A stretch of DNA of 64,000 bases from Eutypa lata. Lineage: Eukaryota; Ascomycota; Sordariomycetes; Xylariales; Diatrypaceae. How positions within the stretch are numbered: the first letter of the stretch is position 1; each line of letters starts with the position of its first letter. The notes under the pieces were generated by a model that worked only from the letters and a program-made list of their open reading frames with translations, had not been told where the DNA came from and searched no databases. Shown piece after piece: positions 19,307 through 32,010 of this stretch. Made by a program: the position numbers and the translations under genes. Where the stretch lies: the NCBI GenBank assembly GCA_022661535.1, contig JAKULF010000007.1, forward strand, positions 2,170,001-2,234,000. The letters run 5' to 3'.

Positions 19307-22300
19307 CTACTTAGTTCGTGTACCAATATCTTTCAACACGTATATTTGGCCGTACAAGTCCGTAACATTGACAAAAACGCGAAGGGCGCCCAATAGCTCG
19401 CTGGGTTCCAGTTCCTCTTCCAACGCCTTCATCGCCCCCTCCAGTCCGCGTCGCTCGTACTCGGCAATCCACATAAGGTCCATGCTCGCGCTTCTGCTTG
19501 CCGTAATGCCAGCCGGCTGAGCCTGGCGCAGAGAGAACTCGGGAAAGTTGACCGAGTTAAGGGCGCCCTCGTCAGCATCGCGCGATAACGATCCGAGATC
19601 GTTATACATGCGACATAGACTAGCGAGATGCCGGCATGCGTCCTCGGCGGCATAGGCCGTGCGGGCGGAAGCTAAAACCCCCCCGCCTCGAATCCGCCCG
19701 GCCCTGGATAACACGTCGTAGACTAGGCAGTTGAAGAATATGAAGGAGAAAGGGCAAGATGTGTGATCGGCCGAGGTACTGCGCACCCAACGGTAGAAGC
19801 TCCGTCCCGGCGCGCGGTACTGTAGCAGTGGCCCGGAATTGTTCAAATCTGCACTGTCTCCTTTCGTGTGCATTCTCACGTGATTCTGTTCACGAAGACT
19901 GATGTTATCTTGAGCATGTGTAATATGGGCGAGAAGGAAGGTTTCTAGCTCAAAAGCCAATTGCTTCTGAAGGCCTTCTGGGTTGGAGAGTACCGCTGGA
20001 TGGCGTAGAATACGTGCTACAAACACCTGGAGCACAGATCTAACGTCATCTGTTGAGGGCTTGTGGTGTGGGGGAACCTTTTCGCCACAGGTTACCGGCT
20101 TCCGGTCCGACCCGGTAATATGTACTTTGAGTTTCTCCGAATCATGAGTGATTGGATTTCCTTCCCGAAACCCAGGATGGCCTTCGAGGAATAGCTGATG
20201 AACGAGTTTGCGAATGATATCTAGATCTGTCCCAAAACCAGTTTCGATCATACCTTCCATATATTCATCTACATGGAAGTTCAGAATGGACAGCACCATC
20301 ATATCATACAAGACGGATAAGCTTGTCGAGAAGCCATCAAACGCAGCACATACCGTTAGAGCTAGTGGTATGACAACCATGTACTTGTCCTTGCCCTTGG
20401 CTGTTCGTGGGAAAACGTCCAGAGGCTGGCGCCGTAGAGCCTGGAGGGCAAAACAAGCCTGCATCTCGGCTATGCGTAACACGCTTGGATCTTGGTGGGA
20501 CATTAAAGGGGTCTGGAAGATAAGGTCACCGGCGTTCCTCATTTCGAGCAACAGCTTTTTCGGCACCGAATTTCGACTTCCCGAGGAGGTTCCTGGTTTT
20601 GATTGTACTTCCGATGGGACAGGGGCGAGTGATGCGGCCAAGCAATATGCCTTGCTAAGCACGTCCGAACTGTATGTTACCTTCTCGATCCATAGATAAT
20701 GGCCGGTGCTCCATTTGGTTTTGTTCAGCTCAAGGAAAGACTTCCCACGCTTTACAGAGGAGATAATCCTGCTTGTATCTGATTGCTGAACCCAAGGTAG
20801 TTTTGCTAGCGACGACAATGCTAAGATAGCGTATGATGTTACTTCGCAGATACCATCCCATGATTTGTCTTTTCCCTGGGTATGCAGTATGCGCATAAGT
20901 ATTTGTAAAGATACCATGGGCATCTCTTCACGCAGGCTCGGTGCATGGTTGAATATATCTAAGGCTACCGCGTAGTGTTCAAAGAGGAGTTCGAAAACAC
21001 GAGCTAAGAGCATCATCCAGTATAGCTCACTCCGATTCTTGACCAAAGGTAAGCTTAGTATCTTTGTAAGGGCTGGGAATAGAGGTTCACCTACCCATTT
21101 CTCATGTACGTATCCTCTAAAGGCCTGGCTCGTTAAAAATTGGATAGCTTTAGCGATTTCCGGGAAGTGCTGAGCTCTGTCCTCCCGCAACAATAGGAGA
21201 ATGGCGATGTTGCAATTTGCGCTGAAGCTCGGGTTGCGTTCCCCCAAGTACGTCAAAAAGTGCTCTTCAAGCTCAAACGTCTTTATCAGGTTCTCAACAC
21301 CACTACTCTGGCCTAGATAATGAAGACTCTCCAGGCCTTTGGCCGTGTCATCAGCATCGGGCAAAACGCCTGGTGCTTTTCGTTGTTTAGTGATGAGCAT
21401 GTAAGTCATGTACAGATTGGGGCACGAAACACAAAGCTTACCAAACCCGAGTAATCCTTCCTGGTCTAGAAGGGCATTTTGTAGGAGATGACTGAAAGCA
21501 AATTTCTCGCCCTCGCTTATCGGTACTCCAACTGCTGCCAAAGTAGTAATAACCTGATAAGAATGGTCCTCCAAATATTAGTAATAAGCCTAAACTCTGG
21601 GAGTAATACATGACGCACCCAGCTTAGTTCAAATATGCTCGTCGGCCAAGCGCATGGTACACCCCCGCAGCCGAGCCCATTGTCTCGGTAGATCACACTT
21701 CTCAGATAGGCTTCAGCCTCATCATCCCAAGTCGAAGAATTCATCAGATACGCAGCTGTCGATCTATCTCAGTTAGCATGCAATGATCATATTGCTGAGG
21801 TAATACTAGCACTCACGCCGGAGAGCCCATCATCGACCCGTTTGTCTGTCGCCAACGTTGGACATGATCGAAGTCAATATATCCAATGAAGGCTTCGAGA
21901 GAGTGATATAGAGTTGAGGGGTTTTCGTATATGGTTGAAGGGGGGAACTTCGCCAATTTGGTATCGCGTATGGCACGTAAATCTCCGAGCTGCGAGAACT
22001 CTATGGAGACGCCTTCTTGCTTAAGGAGATTCATGAGCGAAATTACGAGAATCTCTTGGCCGACTTGGTCGGTCGACTGTGTCTCCCATTGGTCCAGTAT
22101 CTGTTTTAAGGCTGCCTCAGCCTTCTGGGCCTTGAGCAACCAGTCATGGCGCTCCGGTTTGGCATGTAGATGCCTTTTCAAGGACAGTAGTGCGGCAGCC
22201 GTGTTCAGAATGCCGTCGACTGGTGTGGCATAACATTCCCAACCGCCCGAGTCGAGCTGTTGCGTAATGATGTGTTCGAAACACTCTGGGAAGCCAGGTA

Positions 22301-22479
22301 TGAGATGCAGTACTGTCAGAGTCTGGCTTCACCGGCTTTCGGACCATTGAGAGCCAGGCCGTGTCATATATGGAGGTAGACATTGAACCGAAAGACTTCC
22401 CCTGGTCCCCCGAGCATTGTGCTGCTAAAGCGACCAAAAGACTCTGTGCTTGGTCGTGTAATAAGAATGAGGAGTCCAT
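19307..22479 (-). CDS. Bifunctional diterpene synthase (copalyl diphosphate / kaurene-synthase type), with a frame problem near its N-terminus
   Basis: Exons 22479-21817, 21763-21619 and 21568-19307; introns of 53 and 50 nt, the second with a TTACTAATA branch site. About 1,020 aa, the size of fungal CPS/KS enzymes that cyclise GGPP in two steps. Seen motifs: SIYDTAW at the N-terminus, LDSGGW, a class II DxDD motif (PDADDTAK, 21347-21361), a class I DExxE-type motif (DEYME, 20255-20269) and the second metal motif NDLGSLSRD near 19590-19613. So both active sites appear present. Between SMVRKP and FPECFEH (22285-22345) the frame shifts by one: either a 1-nt gain/2-nt loss, or a 49-nt GTGAAG...GAG intron that would remove part of a conserved motif. 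It is the presumed first enzyme of the cluster that follows. Product stereochemistry cannot be read from sequence by eye. Confidence 0.88.
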
Positions 22480-24806
22480 TGTTACTGATGATCCCGCAAA
22501 GACACGAAGCACTTCCGTAAACTATGAAATGAGTAAATGGCCTCATTGTCTCAGTTAAATGCTATCTCACGGACCTGACACATTTCCAGGATTCTTTAAT
22601 ATAAATTCTACGCTAATATGGAGGCTTAGTATAATTGTATTTTCCGGTTATCAAGATGATCCCTCATGTCCACCTGAAGTCGGCCAATGTCTAACTAGCC
22701 TCAATACAACAGCCGGGGCGTCTGCCCATCTACACTCGTTGGGATAGTGTTACATTATGACAGGCTGTGAAATATCAAAGGGAGGTGTGCATATACTTGG
22801 GGTTACTTAATGAGATGGAAATGCTACATAGCCTTGTAGCTACACTACGCCGCGGCAGATACCGAATCAAAAAAAAAGTTCAGAATGTACGTTGGAAATT
22901 TGTCCCTTAAATGTCACCTTGGGACGAGATAATGGAATTGCAACCATGGACGGCGATCCCTAACCTAGTTTTGACATATAGCTTACATAGATAATGCGGG
23001 GTGACATGTGTCGTAGTCAACATTAGATATATCATGCCAACACGCTTGCACTTTTATGCATGGCTCTTATTTTCAATTAAATGTTAGGTGAGATTATACA
23101 GTATCCGGGATTTTCGTAGAACGTTACATAGGTACTCTTCATTGGCCAGGGGTGGGGGGAGCTGCATCTCGTATCTCTCTGTCGCTTATTTGCCTTGTTC
23201 TTTGAAGTATTTTAACTAGCAGCTTTAGTGGTTGTCAACCCTCAAATACATAGATCGTTTACAATACTTATCAGGCATATTCCATTCCCACTGTTATTTA
23301 ATGTCAGATATTAGTAACAATTCTGATGCTGTAACACGGAATGGTAAGAATCTATGTAGAATACTGGCACAGGTACCCATTAAACATGCACTTCCTTAGT
23401 AAAGCCTCAAAATCAATTTTGTCCATAGTTTTGTCACATCTGCAGCTTTCAATATCCAGTATTTCCTGTTTATATCCCGCCGCGGTATCTAAGGATACAG
23501 CTATTCTTCCTATTTAGTGCTTGCCATTTCACTTTCTTCCGTTACCTTCGCCGTTTGTATCATGCACAAAAGTAATTATATGAACCAGGTACCAACTTAG
23601 GTAGGTAGGTTCTACGGACCGTACGTTATAGATGCCGCAAATGCCGCCCATGTAGCTCTAGGTACCCGGACTATGTATGTGAGCCTCGTCATACCCAGGG
23701 TTGCCTATAATGATCATAGGATGAGCTTAGGTGCCCATGGGTAGTATTGCATACGTTTGATATCTAACAACCTAGGTAGGCTCCAAGATTTAGAATGTAG
23801 TTAGTAGTCGACAGTACCCATACACACTGTGAAGTGGCTTCCAACACCTTTTATGTGTTGGTGGAAACCTGCAGCTGTAGTTAGTGGAATCAGGCGTGGG
23901 TGGCATCGCAAGGTTTCCACGCCGCTTCGATGCATAAGATAATGATTAGGACCGATTGGTTGTTATAAAGAAACAGAGCCTGCAGGATGACTAGCTCTAG
24001 GCTGGCCAATTGTTAAATTTCGTGCCTATAGGTGCCATTAAGTTTGATAAGCCTACATTGAGTATAGTGTGTGTGGGCCGTAGCATTATTGAACCTAGCC
24101 TCGTCAGTTACTATACGGTCACATTATACCCCCACCGAGTTGTGTCACTTGCCTTGGGGCTCTACGACGTGATTGTATTGGGATCTACAGCGGAATGAAT
24201 CCCATCTTGCTCCTTGCCTCGACAGGATTGGAGAGCTTCGCCGCTTTGTTCAATCGAGAATGATGCTGATGCATGCAAGAATATGGTAATCGTGAACGTC
24301 GTATCTGTCAGGATTCTCAATATACAGTACCACCCACCAAGTTCAGGGCTCGGCCGACCCATCTCTATACCACTTACTACCATATAGGTAAGCTGTTAGA
24401 ACCCCGACCAACCGCCATGTTTCATTGCATGGTTCGCACTGCGGGGTTTTGATGTAACTGGTAAATTTCATGTTGGTAGTTGAGGGATTCTAAGTAAAGT
24501 ATTATGCTAAGGTTGAGGGGTATTTGGGGTAAGTACTTCACATGTACAAAGAAAAAGAACTTCATCTTTATTTCAATACTACCTACATATACCTATGTAA
24601 CCAACAGCATGTCCTAGTAGAGCTAGGGGCTAGGCTCTTGCGGGGGCTCACATAAGGTAGGTAAGATTATCAACCAAAAGAGACGAAACCTGATTTTACG
24701 TGTGAGTCGCTTTCTACAGCTCCTGTTGCAACCGTGCTTGGGTTGCTGCAATGGGTTTCGAGCCCTCAAGTCCAATGTTGTAGCAGCGCTACATATAGTA
24801 CACTCT
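22480..24806. other. Long intergenic region (2.3 kb), no gene seen
   Basis: AT-rich, many stops in all frames. It contains nested inverted repeats at 23837-23920 and CCTAGGTAGG-type palindromic motifs near 23595 and 23771. It also holds the diterpene synthase promoter (next to 22479) and the P450 3' flank. Confidence 0.5.
23837..23920. repeat. Nested inverted repeats (possible hairpin)
   Basis: CCAACAC (23841-23847) and GTGTTGG (23855-23861) form a stem with a 7-nt loop. Directly after, GTGGAAACCT (23862-23871) pairs with AGGTTTCCAC (23911-23920). The function is unknown; it could be the remnant of a small inverted-repeat element. Confidence 0.5.
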
Positions 24807-26600
24807 TTAAACAGCAGCAGTATTCTCATTGGTCCATTCTATACCCACGGCGTCATTTCGGCGGCGCAGCAACATTCTGTTCTCCGGGTGGAAGAACAAG
24901 AACTCGTGGATGGCACTGCGCCCGGGCTGCACGCCGTCGACGAACGCGATGTCGTATTCGTCGATCAGCTTCACCAGGAAGATCTTGGCAGTCATGTCAG
25001 CCAGGTAGCGCCCGGGACAGGCCCACCTGCCCGATCCCCAGGTGAGGACGTCGGTGTCGACACTGCTGAACGGCAGGGCACGGTGCTGCTCGAGTGCTTT
25101 CGGGTCGGCGCAGAACCGGAGCCCGTCGTAGCGCCCGGCGTGTGCGAAGACGCTCTCGTCCCGCGTGCGCGAGGGCCCTGATATGGTCACGAACTGGCCC
25201 TTCCTGAGCAACGTCCCGTTTTCGAGTATGTGGTCACACTGAACGACGCGGCTGTACACGATCAGGGTGCCCGGCGTCAGGCGCGCCGTCTCCTTCATGG
25301 CCGACTCGAGGTTGTCAAGGCCGCGGAGCGTGGCGAAGCCCCAGCAGCCCCCGATCTGTGCGTGACGGGCACGGATTTCGGCCCGCACCACATCCAGCAC
25401 CTCAGGGTGCGCCGCTAGGTCTGAGAGCGCTTGGCAGATGAAATTGCCGATGCTGTACGTGGAGCCGGCGGCGATGGAGCCTACGAGAGTCGTCAGCAGG
25501 TGCGGGTCCCGCTCTAGCTCCGTCCGGCCGTCTTTCACCATCCACGCGATCAGGCTTGGGCTCGTCATCCCATCCTTGGGGTCTTCACAAGTAGACTCCG
25601 CCATTTGTCGATGCACTTCGGGTACAACGAAACAGCGGAGCTCGCGCCATCCTCGTTGCAATCGCCATTTGGCAGGAAGCAGCCACACCAGAAACGGCTG
25701 TAGGAAGGCTGGGAAATATCGCATGGCGAACGCAACTCTAAACACTACGCGATGGCAAGGTCAACCTGAGTAGATGGCAACTATCGCTAGGTTGAGGTCT
25801 CACCATTCTGGGTATGCTCCATGGTAAGCTGCTTGAGCTTGGGGTCCTCTGACATCTTGGTTCCGTATAACGCAAGTGCTATGCCTTCACTGAGGCAGCT
25901 GACAGTAGCTGAAAGCATCTGAACTTCTTTCCAGTGATGATCATGAGGAAAATGCCGTTGCATAGCCGCGTACACGCGCCTCGCTGTTGGCGAGAAAAGT
26001 TGTGGGAGCGCTGGATTGATTCTACTCAATAACATGCGGACGTGGAAGCTGGTCTGGCGGACCACTTGCATTCCCGTTATATGACCGAGCAAGGTAAAGT
26101 CGTGAGATTGGCGGCTGTCCAACACATCTGTCCCAAGGCGGTTCAGCTCCGGTATGACATCCGGTGGCAGTACGAGTAGATCTGTATCACCCCTGGCTAG
26201 CTTCCAGGGAGCACCTTTGGCCTAGTGATTGAGCTGTTTAGTCATGTTGGGCTGAAACAAGCTTTGGCTCAACGGGAAGGGGAGGATTGATTGCGTCTCC
26301 TTATCTTACCTTTTTGCTTCCGCCCTCAAGAATCTTTTCAGCCGTGAGGCTCCAGCGAAGTCGGGCGAACCATGATGGCTCAAGTCTGAAGAGCCTGTTC
26401 TCAGGACAATTGCTACTTAGACCACGTGTGACCCAGGAATTATACGAGGCAAAGAAGACGAAGACTCCCACGGCTGTAAGAAGCGATACGAGCTTAACGC
26501 AGAGATCGTGAATGTCGAGCTTGAAAATAGAACAGATGTTGCCGTTCAGTTCCATGAAAGGTAGACCTGATTGAGCTTCCATTTTGGTTTTAAGTCTCAT
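24807..26600 (-). CDS. Cytochrome P450 monooxygenase (P450-A), 548 aa
   Basis: Exons 26600-26310, 26221-25804 and 25744-24807 (introns 88 and 59 nt, GTAAGA...CTAG and GTGAGA...GTAG). It has an N-terminal membrane anchor (LVSLLTAVGVFVFFASY), so it is ER-bound. Other landmarks are the WxxxR-like helix C region, the K-helix KETARL (ExxR), the FAHAGRYDGLRF (PERF-like) segment and the heme loop WGSGRWACPGR, whose Cys binds the iron. The I-helix reads GSIAAGSTYSIGNF and lacks the usual acidic-alcohol pair. This resembles fungal P450s of diterpenoid and gibberellin-type clusters (CYP503/CYP68 group), an assignment from memory and not a computed one. Intron positions match P450-B and P450-C. Inferred role: oxidation of the cyclised diterpene. 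A second ATG at codon 7 could be the true start. Confidence 0.9.
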
Positions 26601-27214
26601 CCCGGCTCAGTGGCCAAGTGTTAAATTTAAGCAAGCGTGGAAGAAGAAAGTGCACGGCGTATGCGTACCCAGGTAACTTAAGGTTTCGTATGGAAGACAT
26701 GAGTACTGCCGGGCTCTGGTGTACTCAGATATATCGTAGATAGTAGCCATTTTCTCTGACGATTGACCTCCAATCATAACCAATGCACGCGTTTCAATAT
26801 GTCAGACCAATCAGCTAGGCCCCCACCATCTTCGCCGTGTCTGAGGCTGCAGAAAGACTGGTTGATGCATGTTGGTACACGCAGTGGATCTATCCAGAAG
26901 ATGCCCACTGATTCTTTAGCCAACGTCGCATTGTGCGGCGCCACCGACCAAATCCTGATGCCGATACCGATGTTACCTCGACAGCTTAGAGACGGACGGA
27001 CACACACCCCTCTCTCCCCAAAAACTTCTTAAGGCTTGATTCATATGGTGCTCCCGGTCCCTTATTTTTGTCCCCGGTAACTGAGTGATGCTCGCATGTT
27101 CCGCCCCCTCGTCTTTGAAGTTGCGTAAATAATAGCTTTGATATCTGTCAAACCAAAACGGTTATATCTTGCCGATAAACCTTAAAGGCTACTTTAGAAA
27201 AGAAGACCCTTAAC
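26601..27214. promoter_or_regulatory. Divergent promoter region between P450-A and the rhodopsin-like gene
   Basis: The two genes start head to head 614 nt apart, so this stretch must hold both promoters. No specific operator was identified. Confidence 0.5.
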
Positions 27215-28686
27215 ATGGACAGTTCAGAAGAGCCCGTGGAATCGGCCGTCACCACAGCCCTTGTGATAGTCTCTGTCATTTTTCCAATTCTTTCGGCGTT
27301 CGCCATCTACTTGCGACTCTGTGCTCGTAGAGGCACACCTCCACCAGTCCGTTCCGATGATGTCTGGCTGTTAATCTCTTGGGTATGTTGTGATATGGAG
27401 TTTCTGAAATATATTTAGGACCGACTGACAATATGTATACGTGTCGTGGAGGTTTCTACTTTGGCACTCAGTATTTTAGTCTGGATTTATGCCGCGCGGT
27501 CTGGTATCGACTATTATAAAATAGATCCCATCAGTGGGACTCAAGACTCTTTAGCGGTTCGTGAATTGCTCTCGATTACATGTTGTACGTTCTACTCTAT
27601 GGCATAACAACTGAACACCGATTCTATGCTGTACACAGATGGTATTCGTTTCTGCCTGCGTCATCGCGCTACCCCTATCGGCGGTCAAAATAGCCATTTT
27701 ACTATTTTACAAACGGGTCTTCCCAATCCGAGCCTTCACGATCAGCGTCTGGGTTGCTATTGGAGCTGTCTCGGTGTGGGGCCTTGTGTTCTTCTTCGTT
27801 AGTACATTCCGAGTCTAATCTAGAATCACGCAGCTTGGAAGAAGTCGGAGCTAACACATTATAATATTGCTTTCACAGCTAGTACTGACACAAGTGGATC
27901 CAATATCTGCCTCCTTCACTCTGGGGGAAAGTCGCTTGCGGTACAACTCGACAGCCTTGGGACTGGCACAAGTTGCCACGAGCATAGCTTTGGACCTTCT
28001 TGTCTTATGCTTCCCGCTACCGGTCATCTCACGATTGAACATGAACAGAGCGCGGAAGGTAGCGGTATCACTAATGTTCTGGCTTGGAGGATTGTTAGTT
28101 TCCCCCACAAGCCAAAAAGTCCGCCCATTTTAATATGTTACCAATACAGCTGTTGTGTTGCCGCCATTGTGCGGCTCGTACTTTTGAATCGGGCCATACG
28201 TGACATCGTCCACACTCATAATCACATTTGTAAGTTGAGAAGCTACCTTGCCAGGCTGCCCAACGGTCCCAACCTCCCAGCCAAGAGATAGCTAACAGAT
28301 GACATACAGACCTACAGGACCAAATCTATATTTTCAAGATCATCGAGCCGAACGTCTCCATCATTGCGGCATGTTTGCCGTGCTACGGTCCTCTGTTCAA
28401 AGGAGGCCGTGCTGCCGAGTCATTGATCCGTAGTGTCCGCTCTATAGTCAGCCTAGCCAGTGGCGGTTCGAACAATACCTCACCAGCCTTCCCTTTACCG
28501 AAACGGGAAGCTGAGAGGACCGCGAACGAATCTGAGATTGAGCTACGCGACTTGGGTTGGCGCGGCCAGGGTCAGCAGGATGCGCAGTGTGTTGGTGGGA
28601 GGGACAGTCAGGATGTGGAGGGGCGCTCACTTGAGCAAGATGGCAGGATCCAAATCACTAGGGGGGTAACAGTTGTGGAGGAATAA
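27215..28686 (+). CDS. Rhodopsin-like integral membrane protein (fungal 7-TM family), one junction unresolved
   Basis: Exons 27215-27382, 27452-27584, 27639-27797, 27879-28093, 28150-28229 and 28310-28686. All introns have GT...AG ends, but exon 2 (GTACGT donor at 27585) to exon 3 (ACAG at 27638) leaves one extra base, so the frame breaks there. The protein is the common fungal integral membrane type (DUF/rhodopsin domain). Seen: TM1 (VIVSVIFPILSAFAIYL), RSDDVWLLISW, LALSILVWIYAA, VKIAILLFYKRVFP, TALGLAQVATSIALDLLVLCFPLP, and the family end motif YIFKIIEPNVSIIAACLP before a charged cytosolic tail. Such proteins often sit in fungal secondary-metabolite clusters; their job is unknown. Here it is head to head with P450-A. 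A 1-nt indel or a non-standard splice would explain the junction. Confidence 0.75.
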
Positions 28687-30311
28687 GTCCGGCAAGGCTG
28701 TTTAAGCATAATTGCGACCAACCTTACGCTTAGCTGACTGCCTAAGGGGTGGGCGCTTGCTCACTCATGTAACCGTACTTGCTATGGGAGATGCCACCTA
28801 GAGGTCTCAAAGAGTATCCTTCAAGGTAGTTGGATTCCAATGGAAGTTTCCCTTCGTAGTAATCAAGCGGCGGTAAAATGGCTGTCTCGAGTTGCATAGG
28901 ATTACTTTCGACGGATGAGATTCCCGCATCTTACCAGCCAACAAGACCGGGCTTAATCAAACATTGACTAAACAGGGCGATAAGACTCAAGCATGGAAAG
29001 ACCGGTGTTGTGGTGTTGTACAACATGATTCAATTTATGTACGGCTGTTCCTACATACCTTGCAGGTTTCTATACAATCCCTGGTGTTGCGTTAACTACC
29101 TAACATGCACGGAATCCGATTGGAGTTATATTTGACCGGGAGGGGGGGAGGGACACAAGTTTTATCGGTTCATCGACCAACAACTTGGAATGCCAAGAAT
29201 TCAAACTCGGAGCCGGACTGTCTATTCTACCCGTTGGTCAATGTGGGACTGCCGTACTACCTAGGATCCTTTGACATGTAATATTTTGCGGACTTCAACC
29301 CGGATTTGGTAGAATATGCTCAGATGCAACGAGAGCAGTCCATTGGTCAGCCTGCTGCAAGCGGTGGTAGATGAGGACGCCAACTGCATTAAAGAGCTAC
29401 GATCAGAGGTGCGCAGGAATATGCCCATCCCTTCCGCATCCTTCGCAATTGCATGCTGTGTCACCAACACAAGATACCTGGAAAAAAGCAAAGTAAGGTG
29501 CCGACGGGCAGTATACTTTTAAACGGGTTCTGTGTAACATCTATTAAATTCTGTAAGTGCACGTATATCGCACGTACCAATCTTACGTCAACTCCAACCT
29601 TGAGTTGGGTCGATGATAACCTTGTCACCCGATCGCCCGTTCGGTGATCATCGTGCATTGTGTGATGGCGGTTGTCAAGGGATCAATCCTATGATTTGCC
29701 ATTCCCCGATCTATGGCATATGGGCCAAGCAAGGAGTCTTTCGTGATGCAATACAACCTCACACCAAGCCACAACGCGTAATAAGTATCATGGACGATGG
29801 ACCAACATACAAAAGAAGCAAGGCAGTGTATTTGGTTGTTATATTGAGCATGGTGGGGTATTAAGCCTTGTTTTATGTATGTACGTGCCTAGCAAGTACG
29901 TTGCACCTGCTGTAATAAGGTAGCAGTTGCCCTCCTCTTTGCCTCGACGAGTTAATAATCTCCATGAATGGTTTGCCGAGCCTCGCCAGTTCCCCACTCT
30001 ACCAATCTCCAGCGAGTTGGGGTGCCCGCGGTACTCACGGCTACGTAGCGATAGGGAGCCGAGGATTGGTAATTATTCTAGGGATGACTTCATGGATAAA
30101 TGACACCCGTGCCCGTTAACCTTTGAACCTACATGGTTTCTTGTGTAGTTACGTGATAATACTAAGTAGCCCTCACTATCATAGGAAACGTAAGGCGGTT
30201 TATCAAATTCCTGCATTCGCGGTTGGACTTATTCCTAATAATGCAAAATACTGATACAGATTTACCCTTCAAAAAGAAGTTAAGAATAGAGTAAAGTCAA
30301 ACATCGTGTCC
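28687..30311. other. Intergenic (1.6 kb), no gene seen
   Basis: No frame with a recognisable product; small frames near 29316-29522 and 29613-29864 have no family features. It lies between two converging cluster genes. Confidence 0.5.
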
Positions 30312-32010
30312 TTAAAAGGGCGATAACTTTTCCTTGTGTCTTATGAGCATTTTCTTAGCAGGCGAAACCAACACGAACTCGTACAGAGTCGTGTTTCCAG
30401 GTCTCCCTTCACCAGGCAGGAAAGAGAAATCGTAGTCCGCAAGTAATTTCACAAGCACCATTTTTATGCCAAGACTTGCAAAGACACGTCCAGGGCACGC
30501 CGATTTCCCATATCCAAGATTAAGTCTAGTCCGGGAAGGGTTCGAGAAAAGGTATTTCTTAGCTCCTACAGTATCGTCGGCTTTCTGTCGTTCCTCAAAA
30601 GCTCGGAAGTAACGGAGGCCGTCGAAGTCTTCCGGGTGGGGTGTATTCTCGGGATCATTCTCTATTGCATGGGTAGCCATACAAGTGTAGGTACCCGCAG
30701 GGACATATGTGCCATCTTTGAAGGCATAGGGAACCCTGAAGAATCGCCTCATTCCAAATATCGTTGGGGGGCGTACTCGCTGCGACTCACTAATTACGGA
30801 ATCTAGGCGGTACAAGCGGTCATAAGGCATGTCGGTCCAGCCTTGCTCCATAGTTGCAGTGGCCGTAATTTCAGCAAGGAGCTGGTTTTTCAGGTCCGGT
30901 CCGGCAGCCGTAATATCGTAAAGGGCGTTGATTATGCGAAAAAGGTTATTATGGACAGCGGCGAGCACAACAAGAACCAAAACATGAGATATAGTGTCCG
31001 GGTTTCGTTCAGCTCCCTTTGCTAACGAACACAGCCATCTAAGGACATTCGTATCATCGAAGTTGTCATCCCTGGGCTCCCAGCTGCCTGAATCCGCAAG
31101 GTCGATCAGCTCCTGGATGTGCGGTCCTAGCAGCTTCTTCGCCGAACTAAGGGATTTTTTAACCTTCCAGTATGACGGGAGAAGTGGATATATAAGGTAG
31201 TGCATCCAGGACGGGAAAAGACGCAGAACAACAGTCGTCATAAACACTGCATACATCGTCAGCAACGATTCTCCAAATATAGATAAACAGATCATGCTTG
31301 CCATTTTCGGTGAATTCAAAAGAAATATTCAACCACGTTGGATCGTCACAAAGACCCGGACCCACGATCATGTTCGCGGCAAGTCTAGCAGAGACTCGTT
31401 TCAGCAGGTGGTAAGGCTGAATCTCAGTCCAGTTTTTGCTGAGACCATGGGGGAGCTCTTTGGCGAGACCGGCATTGATAGATTCCTCCAGTCGGGGTAT
31501 GAGTTGTGGTAAATGTGGAATCAGCTTTCGTTGAACAATCATATGGTGGAGTCTGCTTTCGACCATCAAATGCATCCCGGTAAAACGACCCACCAAGTCA
31601 AGTTCCAACGCGGGCTGTATGCTGGCGATTTCATCTGGAAGACTGACGAGCTCCTCAAGAAGCGAAGGCGGAAGGACAACAACACTTCCCTCGTAGCGCA
31701 GGAGTTGAAACGCCGTGTTCTTAAACTATAAACGGCCGAAATTAATAAATTTTCCTGTTGTAAAAGGCTTAATCAAGCATACTTTAGAATAACCATATTG
31801 GACATTTTGTGCCGCTGTGCGAAGGTAAACGAGGTTTTGGACAAAACTAGGCATGAACCAGAACGGACTGCCCACGATAGGATATCTGAGTTTTACCTGA
31901 GCAGTTCTCCTAATAATGAAAGCATCAGCAGCGAAGTAGATGAAGGCTAGCAAGGGCAAGACCCAATACATCCACGATTTTAGCATCATCTTCATATACT
32001 GAATATACAT
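30312..32010 (-). CDS. Cytochrome P450 monooxygenase (P450-B), 528 aa, with a GC-AG intron
   Basis: Exons 32010-31783, 31725-31302 and 31246-30312. Intron 1 is 57 nt (GTATGC...ATAG). Intron 2 (31301-31247, 55 nt) starts GC (GGCAAGC) and ends GCAG with a GCTGAC branch site. It joins TEN to VFMTTVVLRLFPSWM in frame, which matches the same junction in P450-A and P450-C. The protein has an N-terminal anchor (YWVLPLLAFIYFAADAF), I-helix-like ISHVLVLVVLAAVHNN without the AGxxT motif, SESQRVRPP (ExxR), FDGLRYFRAF and the heme loop LGYGKSACPGR. It is a close paralogue of P450-C: RLHHMIVQRKL versus RLHHSIVQRKL, DITAAGPDL versus GITAAGPDL. Likely a diterpene hydroxylase or oxidase in the cluster. It is head to head with the methyltransferase. 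Confidence 0.9.

Noticed and set aside
24702..25181. A 159-aa plus-strand frame
   Set aside because: Antisense to the heme-loop exon of P450-A; a by-product of G+C-rich codons there.
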